Origin: Sphingomonadales bacterium 12-68-11
Lineage (GTDB): Bacteria; Pseudomonadota; Alphaproteobacteria; Sphingomonadales; Sphingomonadaceae
DNA length: 64,000 nt
NCBI GenBank assembly: GCA_002279825.1
Contig: NCCV01000003.1
Coordinates: 1,108,032-1,172,031 of the forward strand
Reading direction: 5' to 3'
In this document: positions 39,165 to 47,700 of the stretch, piece by piece
How the letters are laid out: every line of letters begins with the position of its first letter
Position numbering within the stretch: the first letter of the stretch is position 1
Made by a program: the position numbers and the translations under genes
Notes under the pieces: generated by a model
Told to the model about the DNA's origin: nothing
Database searches by the model: none
What the model saw: only the letters and a program-made list of their open reading frames with translations

Positions 39165-41762
39165 TTAGCCCGCCGCGTCGCGCTTGAGTTCGTAGAGCAG
39201 ATCAAGCGCTTCGCGCGGGCTCAGCGCGTCGAGGTCGATGGCCGCGAGCCGGTCGCGCAGCGCGTCGCGGTGCTGTTCCTCGGCCTGCGCGGCGGCAGCA
39301 AACAGTGGCAGCTCGCCGAGCCCTGCCGCGAGCCCGCCGGTTTCCGCGCGAGCCCTTTCGAGCTTGTCGAGTACGGTGCGCGCCCGCGCCACCACGTCCT
39401 TGGGCACGCCCGCAAGCCGCGCCACGGCCAGGCCGTAGCTGCGATCGGCGGCGCCTTCCGCCAGTTCGTGCAGCAGCACCAGCTCGCCCTTCCACTCGCG
39501 CGCCCGGACGTGGTGCAGCGACAGCGCGTCACAACTCTCCGCGAGGCGGGCGAGCTCGTGATAGTGGGTCGCGAACAGGCAGCGGCAGCGGTTGCGCTCA
39601 TGGATCGCCTCCGCGACCGCCCAGGCGAGCGCGAGGCCATCGTAAGTCGAAGTGCCGCGCCCGATCTCGTCGAGGATGACGAAGCTGCGCTCCCCCGCCT
39701 GGGCGAGGATCGCGGCGGTCTCGACCATCTCGACCATGAAAGTTGAGCGGCCGCGGGCGAGATTGTCCGAGGCGCCGACGCGGCTGAACAGCCGGTCGAC
39801 CAGCCCGATCTCGGCGCGCGCGGCGGGCACGAAACCACCGGCCTGGGCGAGCAGCACGATCAGCGCGTTCTGGCGTAGGAAGGTCGATTTGCCGCCCATG
39901 TTGGGGCCGCCGATCAGCCACAGCCGGTCGTCCGCGCCGAGCCGGCAATCGTTGGCGACGAAGCGTTCGCCGGCGCGGGCCAGTGCCGCCTCTACGACCG
40001 GATGGCGTCCGCCCTCGATGACGAGGCGCGTATCGCCGACCATCGCCGGGCGCGCCCAGCCGCCTTCGGCCGCGCGCTCGGCTTGCCCGGCGGCAACGTC
40101 GAGCCGGGCGAGTGCGGCGGCGGTCGCGGCGATCTGCTTGGCATCCGCGACGACGGCGGCGACGAGTTCTTCGAAATGCGCCTCCTCGGCGGCGACCGCC
40201 CGGCCGCCCGCTTCGGCGATGCGGCTCGCTTCCTCGTGCAGCTGCAGCGAATTGAAGCGCACCGCGCCGGCCATCGTCTGGCGGTGAGTGAAGCCGCTGT
40301 CCGCCGCCATCAGCGCATCGGCATGGCGGCTCGGCACTTCGATGAAATAGCCGAGGACGCCGTTGTGGCGGATCTTGAGCGCCGCCACGCCGGTCTCGGC
40401 GCGATAGCGCGCCTCGAGCGCGGCGATGGCGCGGCGGGCGTTGGAGGCGATATGGCGCAGCTCGTCGAGCGCGGCGTGGTAGCCCTCGGCGATAAACCCG
40501 CCGCTGTCGCGCTCGGTCGGCGGCGACGGCACCAGCGCGCGGTCCAGCCAGTCGGTCAGCGCGCCGTGGCCGCCGAGGTGCGGCAGGAGCGCTTCGAGCA
40601 GCGTGGGCCGGTCGGGCCTGCCCTGCAGGAGCTCGCCGATCCGGCGCCCTTCGCTGAGCCCGTCGCGAATCTGCCCGAGGTCGCGCGGCGAACCGCGCCC
40701 CGCCGCGACACGCCCCAGCGCCCGGCCAATATCGGGAAGCTGCCGCAACGCACCGCGCAAGTCGGTCCGCAGCAGCGGATCGCCGTGCAGCCGGTGAACC
40801 AGATCGAGCCGCGCCTCGATCGGCGCGCGCGACGCCAGCGGTGCGGCGAGGTCTTCCGCCAAGAGGCGGGCGCCGGCACCGGTGACGCAACGATCGATCG
40901 CCGCGAGCAGGCTGCCGTCGCGCCCGCCGCCCTGGGCGACGAGAATCTCGAGGCTGGCGCGGGTTGCCTCGTCCATCGCCAGCGTGTCCGAACCTTGGCG
41001 CGCGACGGGCGGCAGTAGCAAAGGCAGCGAGCCGCGCCCGACGTGATCGAGATAGGCGAGGAGCCCGCCCGCCGCAGCAAGCGCGGCGCGGCCGAACTTG
41101 CCGAACCCGTCGAGCGTCGCGACCCGGTGCAGCGCCTTGAGCCGCGCTTCGCCATCGTCGCTGGCAAACTCGCGGCGCGGCCTGGCATCCGCTTCTGGCG
41201 GGGCTTCCGCCCAATCGTCCGGGGCGATCAACTCGCGCGCACCGAGCCGGGCGAGCGCCGCGCCGAGCGCTTGAGGCTCGCATTCCTCGAGCTCCATCCG
41301 GCCGGTCGAGATATCGCACGCCGCGAGGCCGATGACCCCGCGCACTTCGCACGCCGCAGCCAGCAGGTTCGCCCGACGCGGTTCGAGCAGCGTTTCTTCG
41401 GTCAGCGTCCCCGCGGTGACCACGCGGACGATGCCGCGCGCCACCAGCGCCTTGGACCCGCCGCGCCGTTTCGCCGCTTCGGGCGTTTCAGTCTGATCGG
41501 CGATGGCGACCCGGCAGCCGGCGCGGATCAGCCGCGCGAGATAGCCTTCGGCGGCGTGCACGGGCACACCGCACATCGGGATCGGCGCGCCGTCGTGCTC
41601 CCCGCGGCTGGTGAGCGCGATGTCGAGAATCTGGGCCGCCTGCCGGGCATCGTCGAAAAACAGCTCGAAGAAATCGCCCATCCGGTAGAACAGCAGGCAA
41701 TCGCCGGCCTCGCGCTTGAGCGCGAGGTACTGTGCCATCATCGGGGTTGCGGGGCCGGCCAT
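39165..41762 (-). CDS. mutS: DNA mismatch repair protein MutS
   Basis: 865 aa from the ATG at 41762. The mismatch-binding Phe-x-Glu is in MGDFFELFFDDA, on the early domain. The ABC ATPase domain has Walker A GGPNMGGKSTFLRQNAL, Walker B FVILDEIGRGTSTYDGLALA and the conserved FATHYHELARLAE. It recognises replication errors and recruits MutL, which is not in the window. Monocistronic as far as can be seen. Confidence 0.98.
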   Translation of the reverse strand: MAGPATPMMAQYLALKREAGDCLLFYRMGDFFELFFDDARQAAQILDIALTSRGEHDGAPIPMCGVPVHAAEGYLARLIRAGCRVAIADQTETPEAAKRRGGSKALVARGIVRVVTAGTLTEETLLEPRRANLLAAACEVRGVIGLAACDISTGRMELEECEPQALGAALARLGARELIAPDDWAEAPPEADARPRREFASDDGEARLKALHRVATLDGFGKFGRAALAAAGGLLAYLDHVGRGSLPLLLPPVARQGSDTLAMDEATRASLEILVAQGGGRDGSLLAAIDRCVTGAGARLLAEDLAAPLASRAPIEARLDLVHRLHGDPLLRTDLRGALRQLPDIGRALGRVAAGRGSPRDLGQIRDGLSEGRRIGELLQGRPDRPTLLEALLPHLGGHGALTDWLDRALVPSPPTERDSGGFIAEGYHAALDELRHIASNARRAIAALEARYRAETGVAALKIRHNGVLGYFIEVPSRHADALMAADSGFTHRQTMAGAVRFNSLQLHEEASRIAEAGGRAVAAEEAHFEELVAAVVADAKQIAATAAALARLDVAAGQAERAAEGGWARPAMVGDTRLVIEGGRHPVVEAALARAGERFVANDCRLGADDRLWLIGGPNMGGKSTFLRQNALIVLLAQAGGFVPAARAEIGLVDRLFSRVGASDNLARGRSTFMVEMVETAAILAQAGERSFVILDEIGRGTSTYDGLALAWAVAEAIHERNRCRCLFATHYHELARLAESCDALSLHHVRAREWKGELVLLHELAEGAADRSYGLAVARLAGVPKDVVARARTVLDKLERARAETGGLAAGLGELPLFAAAAQAEEQHRDALRDRLAAIDLDALSPREALDLLYELKRDAAG

Positions 41763-41827
41763 CGGGGCGGGTTAGCCCAGCCGCGCGGCGCGAGTCATCG
41801 CCGGCGCGCGATAAGCCTGCGCAAAAG

Positions 41828-42250
41828 CTATTGCTCGATCAGCGGGTGGTGCTTGTCGAGGTGGCGCTTCAGCATCCTGAGATTGCGGCTGTTCGAGCGA
41901 AACACGAAGTCGAACAGGTCGCCCGCCACCGGGATCGCGCCGAGCGCGCTGTCGAACGCGACGTTGCCGGCCATGCGGATCAGCTTCCAGCGCGGCAGGC
42001 CGAGGTTGCGCGCTTCCCAGACCAGATAGGCGCCGAGCGCGGCGGTGACGAGATCGCCCCCGACCGGGATCAGCCCGAGGATCGAATCGAGCCCGACCTT
42101 GCGCCCGATGACAGGCACGGTGACGAGCCGCTCGAGCGTGTACTCGAGCCCTTCGATCCGCCGCCTGACCGAATGCGGATCGCGCCCGACGGGCAGATCC
42201 AGGCGGCGTAGCTTTGCCGGTCGAACGATGGGGGGCTCCACTTCGCTCAT
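41828..42250 (-). CDS. DUF4112 protein
   Basis: 140 aa. The ATG at 42250 overlaps the upstream gene's TGA (ATGA). Core: RRIEGLEYTLERLVTVPVIG, GLDSILGLIPVGGDLVTAAL and ALGAIPVAGDLFDFVFRSN, two hydrophobic hairpins with IPVxGD motifs, the DUF4112 signature. Probably membrane-associated; function unknown. Coupling to an orphan solute-binding lipoprotein suggests they work together. Confidence 0.88.
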   Translation of the reverse strand: MSEVEPPIVRPAKLRRLDLPVGRDPHSVRRRIEGLEYTLERLVTVPVIGRKVGLDSILGLIPVGGDLVTAALGAYLVWEARNLGLPRWKLIRMAGNVAFDSALGAIPVAGDLFDFVFRSNSRNLRMLKRHLDKHHPLIEQ

Positions 42251-43710
42251 CTGGGGATGAGCGCCATGTCGGGCAAGGGATGGAAGCCCCAAGGGTTGGC
42301 CGCAAAGCCATCCACGTTGCTGCGCACCAGCGACCAACGTAGCGGCGAGCCGAAGGGGATGAACACGTTGCTGAGAGTCAGCTCGGCTTCCGCTTCGATG
42401 AACAACGCGCTGCGCCGCGCCGGATCGCTTTCCGCCACCGCCCGATCGACCAGAAAGTCGACATCTTCGTCGCACAGGCCGCGATTGAGCGAGCAGTGGA
42501 ACTGGGTCAGGAACCAGCGCGGCGCGGCGTAGCGCGCGACCCGGTCGACGAGCACGAGATCGGAAACGGTGCTTTCGGGCACCCGCTCCAGCTCGATCCC
42601 TACCCGCGCGAGTTGGCGCGCCAGTTCGGTGAACAGCAAGTCGGTGCCGGGCGAGCGGTCAAGCGCGAGCGTCAGGTGCGCGGGCTCCCCGCCTCGCTCG
42701 GCCCGCCAGGCCGCGACGCGGCGGGCCGCCTCGTCGCGCAGATCGTCAGCCGATTCGTTGCTCCACCGCTCGGCGATAGTGCCGGGATCGCCGGGGAGCC
42801 CCGGGGCGACGACTCGGGTCGTGGGGCTCCAGCCGCCAATGTTGAAGGGGGCGATCAGAGCCTGCCGATCGATCGCCATGGCCACCGCCTCGCGCCCGTC
42901 GCGATCGGCCAGCAGGCCCTGCGGACGCCGCACCTGCAGTCCGAACAGGCCGAGCGCCGGATCGAGCCGTACGGTCCCGCGCGACAGCGGCCCGGTGTCG
43001 GCCAGCGGCAACGCGCCGATCCGTCCGCCCAGGACCACATCGACGGCGTCGCCGTCGAACATCTCGACGGCCTCCGCCGCGGTGGCGGCAATGACTTCGA
43101 CCGGGCGCACCCATGTCTGCCAGTCTTCTTCCTCAGGCAAGCCGCGCTCGGCCGGAGGCTTCATCCGGAGCAGCGCCACGTCGCCGCGCCGGGTCAGCAG
43201 CATCGGCCCGCTGCCCCCTTCGCCGTGGGCCAGTGCCAGCTCGGGCTGCGCCAGCAATTGCAGCAGGGTGGGCACGGGGCTCGACAAGCGGATCTCGACC
43301 ACCCGCCCGGCCATCGCCCGAACTTCGGCGATCGGGGTGAGATCCTCGCCCAGCGAGGTGCCGCGCAGCGCGCGGAGCGCCTGCTGCAAAGCCGCGCGGG
43401 CGCTTTCGGCGGTGAGCGGGCGGCCATCGGGCCAGGGCCGGTCGCGCAGGCGGAAGATGAAACTGCGGCCGTCGTCGGTGACGATCCAGCGGTCGGCCAG
43501 CGCGGGGACCACTTCGCCCTGAGCATCGAGCGCGACCAGCCCCGCGCCGGTCGCGGCGCGCAAGTGCTGCGCACCCGCCGACAAACGCACGCCTGGGGCG
43601 AACAAGTCCTCGGGCATATCGATGAACGCGACTTTCAGCGCGCCGTCGCCGCCGTCGCAGCCGGCCAGCGCGAACATCGCGAGCAGCGGAAAGAGAAGCG
43701 AGCGCCGCAT
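42247..43710 (-). CDS. Orphan family-5 solute-binding lipoprotein
   Basis: 487 aa. Lipoprotein signal MRRSLLFPLLAMFALAGC with the lipobox LAGC. The rest fits extracellular solute-binding family 5 (oligopeptide/nickel type): LSAGAQHLRAATGAGLVALD, PALADRWIVTDDGRSFIFRL, WPDGRPLTAESARAALQQAL and REAVAMAIDRQALIA. No permease or ATPase gene is adjacent, so it may feed a transporter elsewhere or act as a sensor. It is coupled to the downstream DUF4112 gene. Confidence 0.85.
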   Translation of the reverse strand: MRRSLLFPLLAMFALAGCDGGDGALKVAFIDMPEDLFAPGVRLSAGAQHLRAATGAGLVALDAQGEVVPALADRWIVTDDGRSFIFRLRDRPWPDGRPLTAESARAALQQALRALRGTSLGEDLTPIAEVRAMAGRVVEIRLSSPVPTLLQLLAQPELALAHGEGGSGPMLLTRRGDVALLRMKPPAERGLPEEEDWQTWVRPVEVIAATAAEAVEMFDGDAVDVVLGGRIGALPLADTGPLSRGTVRLDPALGLFGLQVRRPQGLLADRDGREAVAMAIDRQALIAPFNIGGWSPTTRVVAPGLPGDPGTIAERWSNESADDLRDEAARRVAAWRAERGGEPAHLTLALDRSPGTDLLFTELARQLARVGIELERVPESTVSDLVLVDRVARYAAPRWFLTQFHCSLNRGLCDEDVDFLVDRAVAESDPARRSALFIEAEAELTLSNVFIPFGSPLRWSLVRSNVDGFAANPWGFHPLPDMALIPR

Positions 43711-43776
43711 GAGCTAGGCCCTAGGCCCACCCACCCGGCGCTTCAACCGCGCCGGCCGATCGGCGTTCGCGCCGGA

Positions 43777-44154
43777 TCAGATCTTGCGCAGGCGGGCCGG
43801 ATCGGGAGCGGCGGGCGGAGCGGTGCGCGCGAAGCTCGGCGCGGCATGCAAGGGCTCGGGGTCGCCCGCGGGCCCGGCCGCGCGCGCCAGCTTGGGATCG
43901 ATTTCCTCGATGAAAGCGATTCCGAAGCGGTTGTCCTGGCGCCAGGCCACCGACCCGTCGACCCAGCCAATGTTGCGCAGTTCGACCGTCACCAGCGAGC
44001 CGCGCGTCACGCGAACTTCGCCTTCGGCCATCATCCCGCCGGGCGAGAGGTTGCGGACCTTGATGCGGTGCACGCCATCCTGGCCCGTCACGCGCAAGTT
44101 GGCGAGCAGGAACAGGCTGTCACGATTGACCTGGCGCGTATCGACATTGCTCAT
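43777..44154 (-). CDS. PilZ-domain protein
   Basis: 125 aa. The cyclic-di-GMP motifs RxxxR (RQVNR, residues 7-11) and NxSxxG (RNLSPGGMMAEG) are both intact, followed by RFGIAFIEEID, so ligand binding is likely. A ~40-residue Pro/Ala-rich tail follows. No other domain is attached. A CTAA-N7-TTAA site, a likely CtrA box, lies 100 bases upstream. Single-domain PilZ proteins typically link cyclic-di-GMP to motility or envelope functions. Confidence 0.92.
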   Translation of the reverse strand: MSNVDTRQVNRDSLFLLANLRVTGQDGVHRIKVRNLSPGGMMAEGEVRVTRGSLVTVELRNIGWVDGSVAWRQDNRFGIAFIEEIDPKLARAAGPAGDPEPLHAAPSFARTAPPAAPDPARLRKI

Positions 44155-44254
44155 GACTGTGTTTCGGTACTTCCCAATCGGATCGCTTCGAAGTTCTTCG
44201 CAGCCCTGTGAAGTTGAGGCCAGCTATATCACACGACCCATCATGCGGTTGTAG

Positions 44255-44269
44255 CTAATCCTCCGTTAA
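44255..44269 (-). promoter_or_regulatory. Candidate CtrA box upstream of the PilZ gene
   Basis: Read on the minus strand as TTAA-CGGAGGA-TTAG, one base off the TTAA-N7-TTAA consensus, 100 bases upstream of the PilZ start. The GGAGGA spacer also resembles a ribosome site but no start follows. Confidence 0.45.
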
Positions 44270-44306
44270 TGCAGCCCCGCTTTGTGCCCAACTGTCCCGC
44301 TTTGGG

Positions 44307-44765
44307 TCAATCGTCGCGGGAAACCTTTTCACGGCGTTCGTGGGCCTGCTGTGCTTCGACGGTCATCGTGGCGATCGGGCGGGCGATCAGGCGATTGATC
44401 CCGATCGGTTCTCCGCTGACTTCGCACCAGCCATATTCGCCTTCATCGATTCGGCGCAGCGCCGCATCGATCTTGGCGATCAGCTTGCGCTGCCGGTCGC
44501 GGGTACGCAGTTCGATACCCCAGTCGGTCTCGCTGGACGCGCGGTCGTTGAGGTCGGGTTCGCGGATCGGTCCGTCCTGCAACGACTGCAGGGTGTTCTC
44601 CGCGGCGCTGAGGATCGACTTTTTCCACTCGAGCAGGAGCACGCGAAAATAGTTGAGCTGCTGCGGCGACATGTAGTCTTCGGTATCGGACGGGGCATAG
44701 TCGCGATCGAGCGCGCGCTTCGCCTTGGCGAGAATGTCGATATCGTCACCCAAAACCGACGCCAT
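44307..44765 (-). CDS. dksA: RNA polymerase-binding transcription factor DksA, zinc-poor form
   Basis: 152 aa. The coiled coil includes the tip motif D-x-x-D-x-A as DLNDRA, which reaches the RNA polymerase secondary channel. The globular end YGWCEVSGEPIGINRLIARP retains one cysteine; the other three zinc-binding cysteines of E. coli DksA are replaced, as in many alphaproteobacteria. It works with ppGpp in the stringent response. It is upstream of the PilZ gene on the same strand but 150 bases apart. Confidence 0.93.
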   Translation of the reverse strand: MASVLGDDIDILAKAKRALDRDYAPSDTEDYMSPQQLNYFRVLLLEWKKSILSAAENTLQSLQDGPIREPDLNDRASSETDWGIELRTRDRQRKLIAKIDAALRRIDEGEYGWCEVSGEPIGINRLIARPIATMTVEAQQAHERREKVSRDD

Positions 44766-44963
44766 CCGCGCAACTCCGCATCCGAAAATCCGTCCGGCCG
44801 AATGGCCACATTGCTGTCAACAAAGCCCTTTCGCCCGCCCGGCAGGATTGGCGGCGCCTATAGTGGCAGCGCGAATCCCGCACAAGCGACAATGGCGGCC
44901 ATGTGCCAGAGCGGATTAAGGAGGCCCGAACGCGCGGGTACGGCCCAGCAGCCTGCATCGCCG

Positions 44964-44978
44964 TTAACCTTTTCTTGA
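44964..44978 (+). promoter_or_regulatory. Candidate CtrA box upstream of the Sel1 gene
   Basis: TTAA-CCTTTTC-TTGA, one base off TTAA-N7-TTAA, 79 bases before the Sel1 start. The 291-bp gap between dksA and Sel1 holds no other recognised element. Confidence 0.4.
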
Positions 44979-45056
44979 CCATGATCGTCAAAACACAATG
45001 CCATGAGCCAAGCTTGCGGGAGGGGACCCCGCGGCGCTCACGGGGGAAACGCGGTC

Positions 45057-45398
45057 ATGGAATGGTCCAGGATCGAAGAGTTCGCGAAAATCCGCCCGGC
45101 CCAAGGTTCTACCGGGCCCGGCGAAAGCCTGTTCATTGCCCGCTGCTTGGCCGACGCCGCCGCGGGAGACATGGCTGCCTACTACGATCTCGGGGTAGCC
45201 TATTCGACCGGCAGCCACGGCGCCGGATCGGACCTGATCGAGGCGCACAAGTGGTTCAATCTGGCCGCGGTGAAAGGCCATGAGGAAGCCGCCTGGTGCC
45301 GCGCCGACATATCCGAGGAAATGACCGCGCGCGAGATCGCCGAGGCGCAGCGCCGTGCCCGCGAATGGCTGGCGGCCGGCGAACGGCGCGCCGCCTGA
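45057..45398 (+). CDS. Sel1-repeat protein
   Basis: 113 aa from the ATG at 45057, with GGGGGAAA upstream. One clear Sel1 repeat: ADAAAGDMAAYYDLGVAYST... SDLIEAHKWFNLAAVKGHEE; the family mediates protein contacts. No signal peptide. The C terminus is a charged helix (REIAEAQRRAREWLAAGERR). A CtrA-like box lies upstream. The stop abuts that of the convergent gene with no gap. Confidence 0.85.
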   Translation: MEWSRIEEFAKIRPAQGSTGPGESLFIARCLADAAAGDMAAYYDLGVAYSTGSHGAGSDLIEAHKWFNLAAVKGHEEAAWCRADISEEMTAREIAEAQRRAREWLAAGERRAA

Positions 45399-46541
45399 TC
45401 AGCCGGGCGCGCGCCTGAACGGGGTGCGATCGCCCAGCACCAGCGTATCGAGCGCGACCCCCTCACGCTCGCGCTCGAGGAAGTCGGCCACCGCCGCGCG
45501 AAACCGCGCATCTGCCAGATAGTGCATCGACAGCGTCGCGACCGGCTCATAGCCGCGCGCCAGCTTGTGCCCGCCCTGCGCGCCTGCTTCGACCCGGCTC
45601 AGCCCGCGCGCGATCGCGGCGTCGATCGCCTGATAATAGCACAGCTCGAAATGCAGGAACGGCTTGTCGACCGTGCATCCCCAGTAGCGTCCGTAAAGCG
45701 CGTCGGCGCCGATGAAATTGAGCGCCCCGGCGATCGGCCGCCCGGCTGCATAGGCGAGCACCAGCAGAACCCGATCGCCCAGCCGCTCGCCGAAGAGGTC
45801 GAACGCGGCGCGCGTCAGGTAGGGCTGGCCCCACTTGCGGCTGCCGGTGTCCTGGTAGAACGCCCAGAAGGCGTCCCAATGCTCGGGCTTGAGGTCGCCG
45901 CCGCTGAGCGCGCGGATCTCGACGCCGTCCTGGGCGATCTGGCGTTCCTTGCGGACCGCCTTGCGCTTGCGGCTGGCGAGCGCTTCGAGGAACTGGTCGA
46001 ACGAGGCATAGCCGCGGTTCTCCCAGTGAAACTGGATGTCCGTCCGGGGGAGCCATCCGGCCCTTTCGAACAGGGCCTGCTGCCCAGGCTCGACGAACGT
46101 GGCGTGGGCCGACGACAAGTCGTGCATCGCGCAAAGCCGCTCCGCCGTGCGCAGCAGCGGGGCGGCGTAAACCTCGTCCGACAGCAGCAGCCGCGGACCC
46201 GTCGCCGGGGTGAACGGGACCGCGATCTGCAGCTTGGGGTAGTAAGCACCGCCCGCGCGCTCCCAGGCGTCGGCCCAGCCGTGATCGAACACGTATTCGC
46301 CCTGGCTGTGGTCCTTGAGATAGGCGGGCATGGCGGCGAGCAGATGCCCGGCTTCGTCCTCGATCACGATCGGCGCCGGGTTCCAGCCAGTGCCCGGCCC
46401 GACGCTCCCCGAATCCTCGAGCGCGGTCAGGAAGGCATGGCTGACGAACGGGTTGGCTGAGCCCGCCAGGGCGTCCCAGGCAGTCGCCGGCAACGCGCCG
46501 ACAGAAGGCGCGATCCGCGCAGTGAGGTCACCTTCGGCCAT
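45399..46541 (-). CDS. FemAB-like GNAT-fold protein (PF04339/DUF482)
   Basis: 380 aa from the ATG at 46541. Conserved family blocks: NPFVSHAFLTALEDSGSVGP, HSQGEYVFDHGWADAWERAG, YYPKLQIAVPFTPATGPRLL and RYWGCTVDKPFLHFELCYYQ. Members resemble peptidoglycan FemAB aminoacyltransferases but their substrate is unknown. It may share a transcript with the RidA gene 74 bases upstream. Confidence 0.9.
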   Translation of the reverse strand: MAEGDLTARIAPSVGALPATAWDALAGSANPFVSHAFLTALEDSGSVGPGTGWNPAPIVIEDEAGHLLAAMPAYLKDHSQGEYVFDHGWADAWERAGGAYYPKLQIAVPFTPATGPRLLLSDEVYAAPLLRTAERLCAMHDLSSAHATFVEPGQQALFERAGWLPRTDIQFHWENRGYASFDQFLEALASRKRKAVRKERQIAQDGVEIRALSGGDLKPEHWDAFWAFYQDTGSRKWGQPYLTRAAFDLFGERLGDRVLLVLAYAAGRPIAGALNFIGADALYGRYWGCTVDKPFLHFELCYYQAIDAAIARGLSRVEAGAQGGHKLARGYEPVATLSMHYLADARFRAAVADFLEREREGVALDTLVLGDRTPFRRAPG

Positions 46542-46615
46542 TTGGCTAAGGTAGGTCGCACGGCGCGGAGAAGCGACCCCCCTCACCGCCCACAGCGTGT
46601 TCAGTCAGAGCGCGG

Positions 46616-47077
46616 TCAGCCCGCGGCCAGCGCAATGACCGCGTCCACCTCGACCGCGGCGCCGAGCGGCAAGGCGGCGACGCCGACCGCGCTGCGGGCA
46701 TGCTTGCCTGCCTTGCCGAGCACCGCGAACATCAGCTCCGACGCGCCGTTGGCGACTTTGGGCTGGTCGGTGAAATCGGGCGTGGAAGCGACGAAGGCGC
46801 CTAACTTGACGATCCGCTCGATGCGGTCGAGCGGGATCAGCGCGGCTTCGAGCTGGGCGAGGATCATCAGCCCGCAGGCCTGGGCAGCGAGCTTGCCCTC
46901 CTCGATCGAGAGATCATCGCCAAGCCGGCCGGTGACCAGTTTGCCGTCGATAAACGGCAACTGCCCCGAAACGTAAGCGAGATTGCCGGAGACCACGACC
47001 GGGATGTAGGCGGCGATCGGCGCGGCGGGTTCGGGCAGCGTCAATCCCAGTTCGGCGAGACGGGCCAGGGCGGTCAT
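46616..47077 (-). CDS. RidA family protein
   Basis: 153 aa from the ATG at 47077, overlapping the HAD gene's TGA by 4 bases. The fold signature runs IPVVVSGNLAYVSGQLPFID and VGVAALPLGAAVEVDAVIAL. Classical RidA removes reactive enamines/imines and uses an Arg in the last strand (R-x-A/C-V); here the equivalent region SAVGVAALPLG is preceded by HAR. Many relatives in this sub-group have unknown activity. It is coupled to the HAD hydrolase. Confidence 0.88.
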   Translation of the reverse strand: MTALARLAELGLTLPEPAAPIAAYIPVVVSGNLAYVSGQLPFIDGKLVTGRLGDDLSIEEGKLAAQACGLMILAQLEAALIPLDRIERIVKLGAFVASTPDFTDQPKVANGASELMFAVLGKAGKHARSAVGVAALPLGAAVEVDAVIALAAG

Positions 47078-47700
47078 GGGCGCTCTTCCTGCAAGGTCGC
47101 GGTTAGCCAGGGCAGCGCATCCGCCCAGGAATCGATCCGCGCGTGGGCGTGGCCAGATTGTAGCGCGCAAGGCACGTGCGGCGCCAGCGCCGGTTCGCCG
47201 CACAAGTGCAGCCGGAACACGCCGGGCACCAGGTCCGCCGCCGACACGTGGTGATGCGCCAGATCGTCGATGAACACCGCCCGGCTCGGCGCGAAGCGAT
47301 CGACGATGCGCTTGAGCGCGGCGCCTTTCGGGCCCTGGTTGGTGAACACTTCGGTTTCGAGGCCAAGCGCGGCGAGCTGCGCGCGCCGGGCGGCGTTGAA
47401 GCGATCAGCGATATTGGTCAGCACCACCACATCGGCGCTGCGCTGCAGCTCGAGCATCGCCGCGAGCGCCCCGTCGATCGGGGTCTGCCGGGCCATCTCG
47501 CCTTCGAAGAAGCCGTTCAGCAGGTCCCAAGCCTGGACCTCGGAGACCGGCTCGTCGCTGTCGGCATGGCGGAGCGCATCGCGAAAGCCGCGCTCCATGT
47601 GCACCGCGATCGCGTGGTGCTCGCCCAGCCAGTCGCGGAAGTGGCGCATGAAGTGCAGCAGCACTTCGTCGCAATCGGTGACGACCAGCGGCCGGCTCAT
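47074..47700 (-). CDS. HAD-superfamily hydrolase
   Basis: 208 aa. All four HAD motifs are seen: I, VVTDCDEVLLHF (nucleophile Asp and general acid Asp); II, VVVLTNIADRF; III, the Lys in QGPKGAALKRIV; IV, AVFIDDLAHHH. It has a helical cap between I and II. It is likely a phosphatase of a small metabolite; substrate unknown. It overlaps both neighbours by 4 bases (DUF3572 upstream, RidA downstream), so the three form one operon. Confidence 0.9.
   Translation of the reverse strand: MSRPLVVTDCDEVLLHFMRHFRDWLGEHHAIAVHMERGFRDALRHADSDEPVSEVQAWDLLNGFFEGEMARQTPIDGALAAMLELQRSADVVVLTNIADRFNAARRAQLAALGLETEVFTNQGPKGAALKRIVDRFAPSRAVFIDDLAHHHVSAADLVPGVFRLHLCGEPALAPHVPCALQSGHAHARIDSWADALPWLTATLQEERP

Noticed and set aside
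44890..44960. AGAGCGGATTAAG resembles the D-arm of a type II tRNA, with GCGAATCCCGC nearby like a T-loop.
   Set aside because: The T-loop-like piece lies upstream, no acceptor stem pairs, and no anticodon arm forms, so it is not a tRNA gene.
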